A DNA stretch of 39,016 nt. Source: Sphingomonas sp. PsM26. Its GTDB lineage: Bacteria; Pseudomonadota; Alphaproteobacteria; Sphingomonadales; Sphingomonadaceae. The notes beneath the pieces were generated by a model, which worked only from the letters and a program-made list of their open reading frames with translations, was not told where the DNA came from and did no database searches. Positions 14,251-25,122 of this stretch are shown piece by piece. The stretch's first letter is position 1. Each line of letters begins with the position of its first letter. The translations under genes were made by a program, and so were the position numbers. Location of the stretch: assembly GCA_030433805.1 (NCBI GenBank), contig JARUXA010000026.1:1-39016 (forward strand), given 5' to 3'.

Positions 14251-14730
14251 CTAAATGGGAAGATCGGCGCGGACGATCCGAGCGGCGTAGCACCCGCGTT
14301 TTGCGTAATGCGCCTGCAAGTAGGTGATAGCAGGATTCTTGAAGAACCGCTCGATGAGGGGTGCAAGGGCATCCCCGTCCACAAGGTCGGCATCCACCAT
14401 CTCACCGTTCTCGCTGAACCCGCGGAGCGAGATAGGGCGGATGCGAAGTACATCTGGAATGACGTCGATCGCATCGAGCGCGCGATGGGCACCTTCGCGC
14501 ACGAAAATGGCGTGCCGGGAACGGTACGGCGTGTCAGCCGGCTGATGCTCGTAATTCAGCAAGATCGCGTGCTCCCCGATGTTCATGTCGCGGACTTCAA
14601 CGCGATCGGGAAAGCCTGGTTTGCTATCTACGACGTACCGCTTTGCTCCTTCAGCAGCGAGGTCGGCGTCGGAAAGCCCGTAGAGGTGACTGAACTGGCC
14701 GGGGTCGATCCCCAGGACACGAAAGGACAT
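14251..14730 (-). CDS. DUF1203 family protein
   Basis: 159 residues, soluble. The sequence SFRVLGIDPGQFSHLYGLSD, then PGFPDRVEVRDMNIGE and LLNYEHQPADTPYRS, is characteristic of DUF1203, small proteins of unknown function common in Alphaproteobacteria. The start at 14730 is chosen because a GGAG site precedes it and family members begin MSFRV. The frame to 14841 adds non-coding residues. It is divergent from the GGDEF-EAL gene at 15045. Confidence 0.85.
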   Translation of the reverse strand: MSFRVLGIDPGQFSHLYGLSDADLAAEGAKRYVVDSKPGFPDRVEVRDMNIGEHAILLNYEHQPADTPYRSRHAIFVREGAHRALDAIDVIPDVLRIRPISLRGFSENGEMVDADLVDGDALAPLIERFFKNPAITYLQAHYAKRGCYAARIVRADLPI

Positions 14731-15044
14731 GGAACGAACTCCTACAGCTGTTACGATCCTATGGCCTGCCTCATATTCGCAGGCGTCCTGCTTCTTGCCA
14801 TCAAACTTCGTCATTCGATTCCGAGGAAGGCCGCAACGCACTCGACGGCAGCTATCGCACCTTGCTTATCAAAGCGAACGGACTGCTTCTCACGCATTGT
14901 TGCCGTTCGTTGTCCGTTGGCACCTAGCGTGCACAAAACTCCCCTTAACCCCAGGTTGCGACGTCGGGCGGCGAAACTTCGACCATAACGGTTGTTTAAT
15001 CTGTTTAAATTACTGTTAAGCTGCTTGAAGGAGGAGCAGGGACG
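14731..15044. other. Divergent intergenic region
   Basis: It separates the starts of the DUF1203 gene (minus) and the GGDEF-EAL gene (plus). The last 60 bases are AT-rich (TTTAATCTGTTTAAATTACTG), a likely promoter for the plus-strand gene. No EcfG-type motif was found. Confidence 0.35.
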
Positions 15045-17625
15045 GTGGGTGACAACGAGCAGGTTGAGGAGGCACGGTTACGCTCTCTCTACAGTCTCGA
15101 CATTCTTGATACGGTCGAGGAAATGGAACTCGACCATATCACGAACCTGGCAGCCCGCCTGACTAGCGCACCGATCGCCGCGGTCAGCTTTATCGATGCC
15201 AGGCGTCAGTGGGTCAAATCCCGGGTCGGTATCGACGCGTGCGAGGTCGATCGCGACATAGCGTTCTGTGGACAGGCGATCCTCGGCGACAGCATGCTGG
15301 AGATTTGCGACGCCCGCCTCGACCCGCATTTCGCAGATAATCCGCTCGTCACCGGGCCTCCCCATATCCGCTATTATGCCGGGTCGCCGCTGATCACGCG
15401 CAGTGGCCATCGCATTGGTTCGCTGTGCATCGTCGATACCGTCCCCCGGCCACCAATGAGCACCGACACCACCGCGCTGCTCGCCGGATTGGCACGGATC
15501 GTCATCGACTATCTCGAACTGCGTCGGTCTCGTGCAGCTGGACGCATCGCGACCTTAATCGCAGAGACAACGTCGGACGCGATCATCTGCGCGGACACGG
15601 GTAATCGGATAACCTACTGGAACACGGCTGCCGCCAACATGCTTGGCTGGTCAGCCGAGGAGGCCATCGGCCAGACGCTGAACCTGATCGTCCCCGAGCG
15701 CCATCGCGCCAGCCACGCGGGTGGGTTGGCAAGGGTGGCGGCAGGGGGAATGCCCCGTCTGTTCGGCAAGGTCGTCGAGTTGCCCGCCTGCCGGCGTGAT
15801 GGGCAGGAAATTCCGATCGAACTCTCGCTTGGGAACTGGTCGGATGAAGATGGCTTGCCGGCAGGCTTTGCGGCGATCGTCCGCGACGTTTCGGATCGTA
15901 AGGCACTGGAAGAGGAACGCCAGCGTACGCAGGCGCTGCTTGATACGGTGATAGAGGCCATGCCAGTCACACTTTTCGTCAAGGGCGCTCAAGACGGTCG
16001 CTACACGCTCGTCAATCGGGCGTTCGAGGCGCTTACCGATCTTCCTCGCGATGCCGTCCTTGGCCGTACCGATGCCGAGCTGTTTTCTCCGGAAGACGCA
16101 GGCGTCTTCATGGCAAACGACCAGATCGCCCTCGCCAGCCGGGATACCATCCTGTCAGAAGAGACGCTCAACAGGGCGGATGGTTCGACCCGAGTGGTTC
16201 GTTCTCAGAAGCTTGGGATTGACCCGGACCTGGATAGTGCACCGCGTTACGTGCTGGGCATCTCCGAGGACATTACCGAAGGTCGCGCCGCGCAGGACCG
16301 ACTTAGCCACCTCGCGTGTCATGACGCGCTGACGGGTCTCGCAAACCGGATGAAACTGACCGATCGGTTGACAGCCATGTTGGACAGATCATCAGGGCTG
16401 ATCCCCGGCGCGCTCCTGTGCATCGACCTCGACCGCTTCAAGATTGTCAATGATCTCTACGGTCACGGCTTCGGTGATGAGGTGCTGGTGGAACTTGCCG
16501 GGCGTTTGCAGTCGGCGTGCGGCGATGATGCGCTCGTTGCGCGGTTGGGCGGTGATGAGTTCGCGGTCCTGTGTGAATGTGAGCCCGACGGGGTCCGCGC
16601 ACTGCTATTGGCCAGCCGCATTGTTGATACGGTCAAGGAGCCAGTCACGTTGTCAGGCCGGGTAGCCCATCTCGATGCGTCGCTGGGTGTCGCGGTATTC
16701 CCAGCTGACGGCAGCAACGCAGCCGAGCTGCTACGCAACGCCGACATGGCGCTTTACCGGTCCAAGGCGGAAGGACCAGGTACGATTTCGTTCTTCGATG
16801 TGTCCATGGACCACGCGGTGCACCAGCGGCGAACGATCGAGGCCGAGTTGCGGACGGCCATTGGTGAGGGTGCTATCGTACCCGTTTATCAGCCGATCAT
16901 GTGCCTTGACCGTAATCAGATCGTCGGCTTCGAGGTGCTCGCGCGCTGGCGCCACCCCACTCTTGGCGACGTATCGCCAGCCTTGTTCATCTCGGTAGCT
17001 GAGGAAAGTGGCCTAATCGTCGAGCTTGGGCGTCAGATCCTAACGATGGCGGCGACCGAAGCACAGCGATGGTCGGTTCCGCTCAAGATTGCGGTCAACC
17101 TGTCGCCCGTACAGCTGCTGAGTGGCGACTTTGCTGGGGATGTAATGTCCGTCCTTGCAACCGCGGGTCTGGACGCGACCAGGCTTGAGCTCGAGGTTAC
17201 CGAGGGCTTTCCTGATCCGCGACACGACCCGCGCCATCGATATCCTGCAACGCCTGAAAGCGATCGGCTGCCAGATATCGATGGACGACTTCGGCACCGG
17301 TTATTCATCACTCAGCTACTTCCGCCTCTTCCCGTTCGACAAGGTCAAGATTGATCAGTCGTTTATCCGCGACATGGCCGACGACCGGCAGGCACGCGCA
17401 ATCGTGCAGGCCGTGATCGGGCTTGGACGTGGTCTCGGGCTGTCCGTCGTTGCTGAGGGTGTCGAGACCGAGGCCCAGATTGCCATGCTCCGAGACGAGG
17501 GCTGCGCTCAGGTTCAGGGGTACCATCTGGGCAAGCCTGCACCTATCGAGACGTTCAATCATATCGTTCGGCCGTGGCATGAGTGCGCCCTTCCGGCAGA
17601 GGATCCGGTAGCGGTAGCGGCCTGA
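15045..17625 (+). pseudogene. GAF-PAS-PAS-GGDEF-EAL cyclic-di-GMP enzyme with a frameshift in the EAL domain
   Basis: A bifunctional cyclic-di-GMP protein. Domains in order: GAF (about 20-160), PAS (168-285), PAS (296-415), GGDEF (420-585) with an intact LGGDEF at 501-506, and EAL from about 595 with FEVLARW, VNLSPVQL, LEVTEG, then DDFGTGYSSL, KIDQSFI, VAEGVETE and QGYHLGKP. The EAL part changes frame near 17205-17212 (GGGCTTTCCTGATC): one surplus base moves the reading from EVTEGF into a frame stopping at 17354, while LIRDTTRAIDILQ continues one frame over to 17625. As read, the product has 769 residues, an intact cyclase and a truncated phosphodiesterase. A sequencing error is an equal possibility. 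The start is GTG at 15045 after a strong AAGGAGG. Confidence 0.85.
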
Positions 17626-17871
17626 CCGACTGCGTTAAGCTTCTGCGCCGGGCTGGGATTACCGCGGAGATCCTCGCTGCCAAAGTCAGGCACGGTTCCG
17701 CTTTAACATTTTATTCTGGAAGCACAGCTGAGCAGTTATTAGAATATTACACCGGCAGCGTTCAAATCAACCAATCGGTCCACTACCGCCGCAAATCCTG
17801 ACATTAAGAGAAAGATTTACAGGCTAACCCGTGTTAAGGAACGCTGGCCTATCACTGGTTAGGCGGCCCAC

Positions 17872-18249
17872 ATGCCTTCTGAATTCGCTATCGCTGCCGA
17901 TCCACTGCTGGGCCTCATCCAAATCGATATGTCCGGGTTTTTCTTAGAGGCCGATATCCATGCGTTCGAAGAAGCGCGGAATAAAGCCCACTCCCAACTC
18001 CGTTGTGGACCCAACGAGCATCTCACCCTCGTTGACATTCGCTCAATGCAAATACAGTCACAAGAAGCTGTGGCAGCCTTCAAGTGCATACTTGATAACC
18101 CAGCATATAAATCAAAGCGCATAGCGATTGTCGTCAGTCATACGTTGGCACGCATGCAGATTCAACGCGCTGCCGTGAATCGGGACGTCATGTACTTTTC
18201 CGAGGATTTGTTGGTCGCGCGAAATTGGTTGCTGAATGGTTGCATTTGA
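17872..18249 (+). CDS. STAS-like single-domain protein, paralogue of the gene at 3224
   Basis: 125 residues, soluble. The pattern of an N-terminal strand, amphipathic helix (FEEARNKAHSQL), strand HLTLVDIRSMQI and a second half IAIVVSHTLARMQIQR fits a STAS/SpoIIAA-like fold, by inspection only. It shares LARMQI and the closing RNWLLNG with the protein at 3224. It stands about 250 bases behind the GGDEF-EAL gene in the same direction. A signalling or partner-switch role is inferred. The bases between (17626-17871) contain no gene. Confidence 0.65.
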   Translation: MPSEFAIAADPLLGLIQIDMSGFFLEADIHAFEEARNKAHSQLRCGPNEHLTLVDIRSMQIQSQEAVAAFKCILDNPAYKSKRIAIVVSHTLARMQIQRAAVNRDVMYFSEDLLVARNWLLNGCI

Positions 18250-18586
18250 TAACTATATACTTATAAGGACTGCTTAACTTCTGATTTGGCTTGGGCGAGC
18301 TACCTGACCATCTTGCTGCTTTGTCATCGATCAGTTGTCGAGACAGTCGCATAATAGTAGCTTTTCTCATTTCTGGATCGCAAATGGGACAGCCTTCGCC
18401 GTCCCACCCGCCGTTCCAAATCGGGAGTAGGTCGGCACACCCCGAAGGTTGGTGTGAGGCGCTAACTGATGGCGCTATGCACGAGGCCTTCCCCTTGGCT
18501 GGGGCCTAGTCGTCTCCTAGGGCCATTCGGCACGCATGTTGCAAATCCATCGGTCGTTGCCGGCGGGAACGTCTCGACCGGACCGA
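18250..18586. other. Intergenic stretch without a supported gene
   Basis: Short frames on both strands lack ribosome sites. A GTTCCAAATCGGGAG string at about 18412-18427 belongs to a class of short TTCCC/GGGAA motifs near several gene ends in this window (also 19577, 25086 and 34294). Confidence 0.3.
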
Positions 18587-19555
18587 ATGGGGGCATCATT
18601 GAATAGTTATCATCCCGCCGGAAACGGCATCGTCTTGGGTGACAGCCGCGTCCTGAAATCCGGCCGTCTGCGCTGGCTTCGCAGCTTAGGCTGGATGATT
18701 GGTCTGTTTGCTCTGGTGCTACTCGCCGTGGGTCCAGGCATGGCGGTGGTGCGCCACATCCTGCCGACCGGAACGCCGCAACTCGCATTCTTAACCAACA
18801 TCATCAGCGGCGTGTTCGCCGTCAGCATATATGCCCTGCTGGTCCGTTTCGGCGAAGATCGTCGAGCCAACGAGCTGGCGATCAAGCCGGCACCAGCGCA
18901 GCTTGCGGCAGGGCTGGCTCTAGGCGCAGCCATGTTCGGCACGGTCATGGCGATCCTGATGGCGTTCGATCTCTATACGATCGACTGGCTTGGGTCCGCG
19001 TCGGCATGGCGTGCAGGGGGGCACGCCATCCAGGCCGCGCTGATCGAAGAGACGTTAATCCGCGCCATCCTGTTTCGATTGCTGTGGCGGGCATTCGGCC
19101 CCCTGCCTGCATTCATCGTGTCAGCGGCGGTGTTTGGCGTGAGCCACATCTTCAATCCGGGGGCGACCGTCGTCAGCGTGCTGTGCATCGCGCTTGAGGC
19201 CGGGATCATGCTCGGTGCGCTTTACGCGCTGACGGGACGTCTGTGGGTCTCGATCGGCGTTCATGCCGCCTGGAATTTCACACAAGGCTACGTGTTTGGC
19301 GCAGCGGTGTCGGGCGGAGAGGCCGGGCCGGCGCTGGCGCATAGCGTGGCGCGGGCGGGCGCCAGTGTTCTTCTGACTGGCGGCAGCTTCGGACCGGAAG
19401 CATCGCTTCCCGCCTTGCTCGTCTGCACCAGTGTCGGGGCGGGTACGTTATGGCTGGCGTGGAAGCGTCAGCGCCTCGACGTCGCGACAGGCATCGCCAC
19501 GGATGGGCCAGTGAAATCCGAAGCGGCGCCTGCGGTAGCCCTCCTGACTACGTGA
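18587..19555 (+). CDS. CPBP-family intramembrane metalloprotease
   Basis: A multi-pass inner-membrane protein of the CPBP (CAAX protease and bacteriocin-processing, Abi) family. Three motifs mark the active site: EExxxR in IEETLIRAILFR, FxxxH in VFGVSHIFNPG, and HxxxN in VHAAWNF. At least seven hydrophobic helices are visible. Substrates of such bacterial enzymes are mostly unknown; roles include peptide maturation and self-immunity. I prefer the ATG at 18587 (322 residues). An ATG at 18536 would add 17 residues and has no better ribosome site. No operon partner is evident. Confidence 0.8.
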   Translation: MGASLNSYHPAGNGIVLGDSRVLKSGRLRWLRSLGWMIGLFALVLLAVGPGMAVVRHILPTGTPQLAFLTNIISGVFAVSIYALLVRFGEDRRANELAIKPAPAQLAAGLALGAAMFGTVMAILMAFDLYTIDWLGSASAWRAGGHAIQAALIEETLIRAILFRLLWRAFGPLPAFIVSAAVFGVSHIFNPGATVVSVLCIALEAGIMLGALYALTGRLWVSIGVHAAWNFTQGYVFGAAVSGGEAGPALAHSVARAGASVLLTGGSFGPEASLPALLVCTSVGAGTLWLAWKRQRLDVATGIATDGPVKSEAAPAVALLTT

Positions 19556-19633
19556 GCGCATCATCGGCGTTGGCTTTCCCAAATCACCATCCTTACGAGA
19601 ACGCCCCGGCCGTCTTCAATCGGGAAGGTCCAG

Positions 19634-20569
19634 TTAGCTCTCATGCGAGTGGGCAACTGAGGGACGCGTTGGAAACGGAAGTTGCGCCATTAGCGATACG
19701 ATCGTGGCTGCATACCGGCCATCCGGGTCAAGGTCTGGGTCGAAAACCGTCACAGTCATGCCCCGGCATCGTGCATTGGCGACCAGCGGCTGTAGGATCG
19801 CTACCAAGTCCTCTGCCGGGATGCCGGGACTGCCAGGGCAATCGACCGCAGGCATGATGGCTTGGTCCAATACGTCCACGTCCAGATGAACCCAGAAACC
19901 TTGATCCGGCTTGCCGGCCAGCATGGCGGAGATACGCGCGGCAACGCCTTCCACTCCGATCGCAATCGCCTCGAACACGTCGATCGTATTGATGGCCGTA
20001 TCGTTTACGTCAGGCCACGCGAAGTCTGCGTCCCGGCTTTCGCGTTCTCCAAGCTGGATCACGTCCGCATCCGCAATGAGCGGACGTTCGACACCAGGCC
20101 ATTCGGTTCCCAACGGGTCACCACGCCCCGTCACCAAGGCAAGGTCCATGCCCGCCGCAGCGCCGAGATCGTGATTGAAGTCGTAGTTTCCCGGATGACG
20201 GAAATCGCTGTGCCCATCGACGTGGATCAGGGCAAGATGCCCTTCCTCACGAGCCCCGGCAAGCGCGCCCATGAGGATCGAGCAGTCTCCCCCAATAACG
20301 AGGGCGAACTCCCCCCTGCACCGTACATCGCGGACTGCCTCCGCCAGCGCGAGGTTAAAATCGCGCATAGCTCGGCCGTTGCGTATGCGCGTTTCAGCTT
20401 GCGGTTCCGCCGAGTAGATCGGGCGCGACAAGCTGGTCACAGGTGGCGTGCCTATGACCTCCAAAAGCCCCGCGTCAAACAAGGCGGCAGGCGCACGCCA
20501 TGTGCCGGGCTCGTGATTGGGACGAAGCGGACGAAGCCCGAGGTTAGACGGGGCGGTGATAACACGCAT
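19634..20569 (-). CDS. Arginase/agmatinase/formimidoylglutamase-family protein
   Basis: 311 residues of the ureohydrolase fold. Metal-binding motifs are visible: GGDCS (93-97), HVDGHSDF (116-123) and HLDVDVLD (about 230). The DGHSD variant in place of the classical DAHAD, and the absence of a clear arginine or agmatine signature, leave the substrate open. It would hydrolyse a guanidino or related C-N bond with a dinuclear Mn centre in the cytosol. It is convergent with the CPBP gene (stops about 80 bases apart). No amino-acid catabolic neighbour is present, so the pathway cannot be read from context. Confidence 0.85.
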   Translation of the reverse strand: MRVITAPSNLGLRPLRPNHEPGTWRAPAALFDAGLLEVIGTPPVTSLSRPIYSAEPQAETRIRNGRAMRDFNLALAEAVRDVRCRGEFALVIGGDCSILMGALAGAREEGHLALIHVDGHSDFRHPGNYDFNHDLGAAAGMDLALVTGRGDPLGTEWPGVERPLIADADVIQLGERESRDADFAWPDVNDTAINTIDVFEAIAIGVEGVAARISAMLAGKPDQGFWVHLDVDVLDQAIMPAVDCPGSPGIPAEDLVAILQPLVANARCRGMTVTVFDPDLDPDGRYAATIVSLMAQLPFPTRPSVAHSHES

Positions 20570-20694
20570 GGCACAGAGCTACGTTGAACCAGGTCACCTA
20601 TCAATGTCGTCGCGGCATAGCTGATTCCCGAAATTCGATCGGACGCTTCATACAAAATCAACCGCCGCTGTGGGACGCTAGTCTCGCAATAAAC

Positions 20695-20718
20695 AAGGGC
20701 GGACGAACGTCCGCCCTT
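20695..20718 (-). terminator. Intrinsic terminator
   Basis: AAGGGCGGAC and GTCCGCCCTT pair perfectly across a four-base loop. Read on the minus strand the stem is followed by GTTTATT, so it ends the transcript of the gene stopping at 20726. Confidence 0.75.
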
Positions 20719-20725
20719 GCGTCAA

Positions 20726-21106
20726 TCAGCTCTTCTTGCGCGCGCGCTTCGGTGCGGCAGCGGCCTCAGTATCCTCTTCCTCGTCGGGCTGATCCTCGCC
20801 CGCCTCGGTCAAGGCCTCGCCCAATGCCTTTAGCTTGTCCTGTGACTTGTCCGCCTTGTCAGCGATCTTGGTCGTCGCAGCACCAAGCCGGTGAAGCAGA
20901 GCATGTACACGGTCGGCGTCGGGCTCATTCTTTTCGAGCTGCTTCCGCAGTGATCCGAGATCGCGAAGGATGCCCTTGGCGCCCGCTACATCAAGGTCGG
21001 CCAGCGCTGCCTCCCAATCTTCCACCATATCGGCACCCTTGGCTGGCTTGGTCGCGTCCAGCCCGCGATTGATCGCGTTCATCGTTCCGACAAATTTGAC
21101 GGCCAT
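20726..21106 (-). CDS. Small charged coiled-coil-like protein, probably stress-induced
   Basis: 126 residues, soluble. The middle is helical and rich in Ala, Lys and Asp (LGAATTKIADKADKSQDKLK), followed by an acidic run (GEDQPDEEEDTE) and a basic end KRARKKS. No named family is recognised. The start ATG at 21106 follows GAGAGGA at good spacing; the longer frame to 21181 crosses the promoter. The promoter at 21150-21174 resembles the EcfG stress consensus and the divergent neighbour is a DUF892 stress protein, so a general-stress role is likely. Confidence 0.7.
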   Translation of the reverse strand: MAVKFVGTMNAINRGLDATKPAKGADMVEDWEAALADLDVAGAKGILRDLGSLRKQLEKNEPDADRVHALLHRLGAATTKIADKADKSQDKLKALGEALTEAGEDQPDEEEDTEAAAAPKRARKKS

Positions 21107-21149
21107 TAGATATCCTCTCTTGGGGTGCCGGTTAATGCCGACGCTGCTT

Positions 21150-21174
21150 AACGATGCATGATCCCGGATGGTCC
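21150..21174 (-). promoter_or_regulatory. EcfG-like promoter (GGACC-N16-CGTT), minus strand
   Basis: On the minus strand GGACC (21174-21170) and CGTT (21153-21150) are 16 bases apart. This is one base off the GGAAC-N16/17-CGTT consensus. The inferred start of transcription is about 37 bases before the ATG at 21106. Confidence 0.5.
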
Positions 21175-21197
21175 GTAACAATCCACAATTATGCTGT

Positions 21198-21221
21198 CCG
21201 CTGGTCTAAAATGACCAGCGG
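21198..21221. promoter_or_regulatory. 9-bp perfect inverted repeat between two divergent stress promoters
   Basis: CCGCTGGTC and GACCAGCGG flank TAAAAT. Lying midway between divergent genes, it is more likely an operator than a terminator. Confidence 0.4.
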
Positions 21222-21269
21222 GGTGATGCCGTTCCCCTGCACCGTTCTTGCTCTCCCGCGAAATTTACC

Positions 21270-21295
21270 GGACCGATTGAGCGTAGCTGATCGTT
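21270..21295 (+). promoter_or_regulatory. EcfG-like promoter (GGACC-N17-CGTT), plus strand
   Basis: GGACC at 21270-21274 and CGTT at 21292-21295 are 17 bases apart, about 32 bases before the ATG at 21328. It has the same GGACC variant as the divergent promoter at 21150-21174, which strengthens both calls. Confidence 0.5.
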
Positions 21296-21327
21296 CGGCC
21301 CTCGTTACATATCTGCAGGAGACGAAC

Positions 21328-21831
21328 ATGGCTGAGATCGAAACGCTTCAGGAGCTTTACGTCGACGAATTAAAGGATCTTTGGTCGGCAAACGATCAGA
21401 TGGCTAAGGCGCTGAAGAAGATCGTCGGTCAGGCGACGAACAAGAAGCTCAAGGACATGCTGCAATCGTCACAGGACGGCATCGCCAAGCACACCGACAT
21501 TCTGAAGGCGCTGATCGAGGGCCAGGACGAAAAGCTCAAGAAGGAGCACTGCAAGGGTATGGAGGGTTTGGTCGCCGAGGCGCTCAAGCATACCGTTGAG
21601 GAAGCGCCAAAGACCGGTCCAGTACTCGATGCAGCGATCATCGCTCAGTATCAGCGTATGACCCACTACGGTATTACCGGCTTTGGCACGGTCGCCGCAT
21701 TTGCGAAGGCGCTGAAGCTGGATGACGATGTCGCCAAGCTCGATGCTGCGGTCAAGGACATGTACAGCGGTGACGAGATGATGACGGAACTGGCCGAGTC
21801 CGCCGTGAACGTCGATGCCGTGGAAGGCTGA
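21328..21831 (+). CDS. DUF892 (YciE/YciF-type) ferritin-like stress protein
   Basis: 167 residues forming a four-helix ferritin-like bundle. The opening ETLQELYVDELKDLWSAND, the acidic/His positions in IAKHTDILKAL and the stretch IIAQYQRMTHYGITGFG match the DUF892 family, which is induced by osmotic and general stress in many Proteobacteria. Its metal-binding activity is not settled. The start ATG at 21328 follows a GGAG site and the EcfG-like promoter; the longer frame from 21154 crosses both. A bidirectional hairpin separates it from the convergent catalase gene. Confidence 0.9.
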   Translation: MAEIETLQELYVDELKDLWSANDQMAKALKKIVGQATNKKLKDMLQSSQDGIAKHTDILKALIEGQDEKLKKEHCKGMEGLVAEALKHTVEEAPKTGPVLDAAIIAQYQRMTHYGITGFGTVAAFAKALKLDDDVAKLDAAVKDMYSGDEMMTELAESAVNVDAVEG

Positions 21832-21894
21832 TTGCCAAACGCTGTGTTGGAATGAAGCCTTTTCAGTGTCCGCTTAGAAATCTAGGTGGAAGCG

Positions 21895-21930
21895 GCGCAG
21901 GTGATGCCGAATGATCGGCATCACCTGCGC
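21895..21930. terminator. Bidirectional hairpin between convergent genes
   Basis: A perfect 15-bp stem, GCGCAGGTGATGCCG with CGGCATCACCTGCGC, around a six-base loop. It stands between the stops of the DUF892 gene (21831) and the catalase gene (21937) and can serve both. Confidence 0.75.
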
Positions 21931-21936
21931 CAACTC

Positions 21937-24141
<2,205 letters not shown>

Positions 24142-24229
24142 GCTTTGCAATCACGCGTTCGAACTATGATCCAACATCCGCCAGTGCACTACCTCAATCC
24201 TCACCAAAATATCGGCTGCGCCAAAATTA

Positions 24230-24460
24230 TCAGTTTTTTTCAAAAGCTAGTTGCGCCGATGTCATGACCAGGCGCTTCCCATCAGGCACGCTCAACACGC
24301 CGGTCATAAAGCTTGGGATGCCTGAAAACGTACCTCTGAACCATCCGACCGAGACGCTAGGCGTAGAATTCCGAACATCCTCTAGCTGGCTCCGATCTAT
24401 GCCAAGATCGGCTTTAACGAGCGAGGTGCGGCCATCATCGGCGACGACGCTGTGGTTCAT
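24230..24460 (-). CDS. Small hypothetical protein
   Basis: 76 residues from the ATG at 24460, which follows CAGGATCCTC. The sequence (GRTSLVKADLGIDRSQLEDV, then VGWFRGTFSGIPSFMTGVLS) looks coding and soluble, but I cannot name it. It lies between the catalase and DUF1622 genes on the same strand. An in-frame TTG at 24484 is a less likely start. Confidence 0.4.
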   Translation of the reverse strand: MNHSVVADDGRTSLVKADLGIDRSQLEDVRNSTPSVSVGWFRGTFSGIPSFMTGVLSVPDGKRLVMTSAQLAFEKN

Positions 24461-24515
24461 GAGGATCCTGAGGATTAACGCCAATCGCAGACGCCGCCCG
24501 ATCGAAAAGTAGGAA

Positions 24516-24887
24516 CTAACCTCGCGGCGCGTGATTGTTGGCCGCCTTCTGCCACGGCCAGCGACCGTCGATTTCGACTTCTAGCGAGAAGCTCAGAAAG
24601 GTGCGGATCAGTACTATTCCGGCTAGCACTGCCAGGCTACGCAGCGTCGGTTCGACGGCGACTGTGTTGATGATGTCAGCCGCCACCAGGAACTCAAGCC
24701 CGAGCAGGATCGATCGTCCAAGGCTCGATCGGAAGTCGGCAATCAGCGTCGATCGGGGTTCCCGTCCCGTGGCCATGGCAAACAGGAATACAGTCAGAGA
24801 GCCGAATGCGCCGGTAACAATGATGGCGGTCCCGACGACTTCGACGGCGCTGGCTGCGAGATGGATCCAATATGTCTCGTTGCTCAC
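24516..24887 (-). CDS. DUF1622 family membrane protein
   Basis: 123 residues. The strings SLGRSILLGLEFLVAADIIN and VLIRTFLSFSLEVEIDGRWP are the DUF1622 signature. Three membrane helices are visible at about 15-38, 57-78 and 84-105. Function unknown; family members are often found in stress islands. The start is GTG at 24887, placed six bases behind GGGAGG. The longer frame from a GTG at 24920 would read through that ribosome site. Confidence 0.8.
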   Translation of the reverse strand: MSNETYWIHLAASAVEVVGTAIIVTGAFGSLTVFLFAMATGREPRSTLIADFRSSLGRSILLGLEFLVAADIINTVAVEPTLRSLAVLAGIVLIRTFLSFSLEVEIDGRWPWQKAANNHAPRG

Positions 24888-25122
24888 GAACGCCTCCCGA
24901 TCGGCCGCTTCCCGGTTCACTGATATTTCTCGTCAGCCCAAATTATGGACCAATCACTACGTTGCTACACTTTCAAAGCAAGCTAGCGAGCCTTCTCGCA
25001 ACATGCTTTCGGGGTAAAATGAGAAAGATGCGGCATTCCCAATTCAGCATCGTTTGCGAGACGGTCCGAGCCGTCTCACCGGCCGTTCCCAATCGGGAAT
25101 GCAGTTACGCTAAAAAATCGCT
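24888..25122. other. Intergenic, candidate terminator for the oxidoreductase operon
   Basis: A GAGACGG/CCGTCTC hairpin at 25058-25077 and a TTCCC-AATC-GGGAA palindrome at 25086-25100 lie just beyond the flavodoxin stop. On the minus strand a run of T (ATTTTTTAGCG) precedes them, so the hairpin is not followed by the T-run and the terminator call is tentative. Confidence 0.35.
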
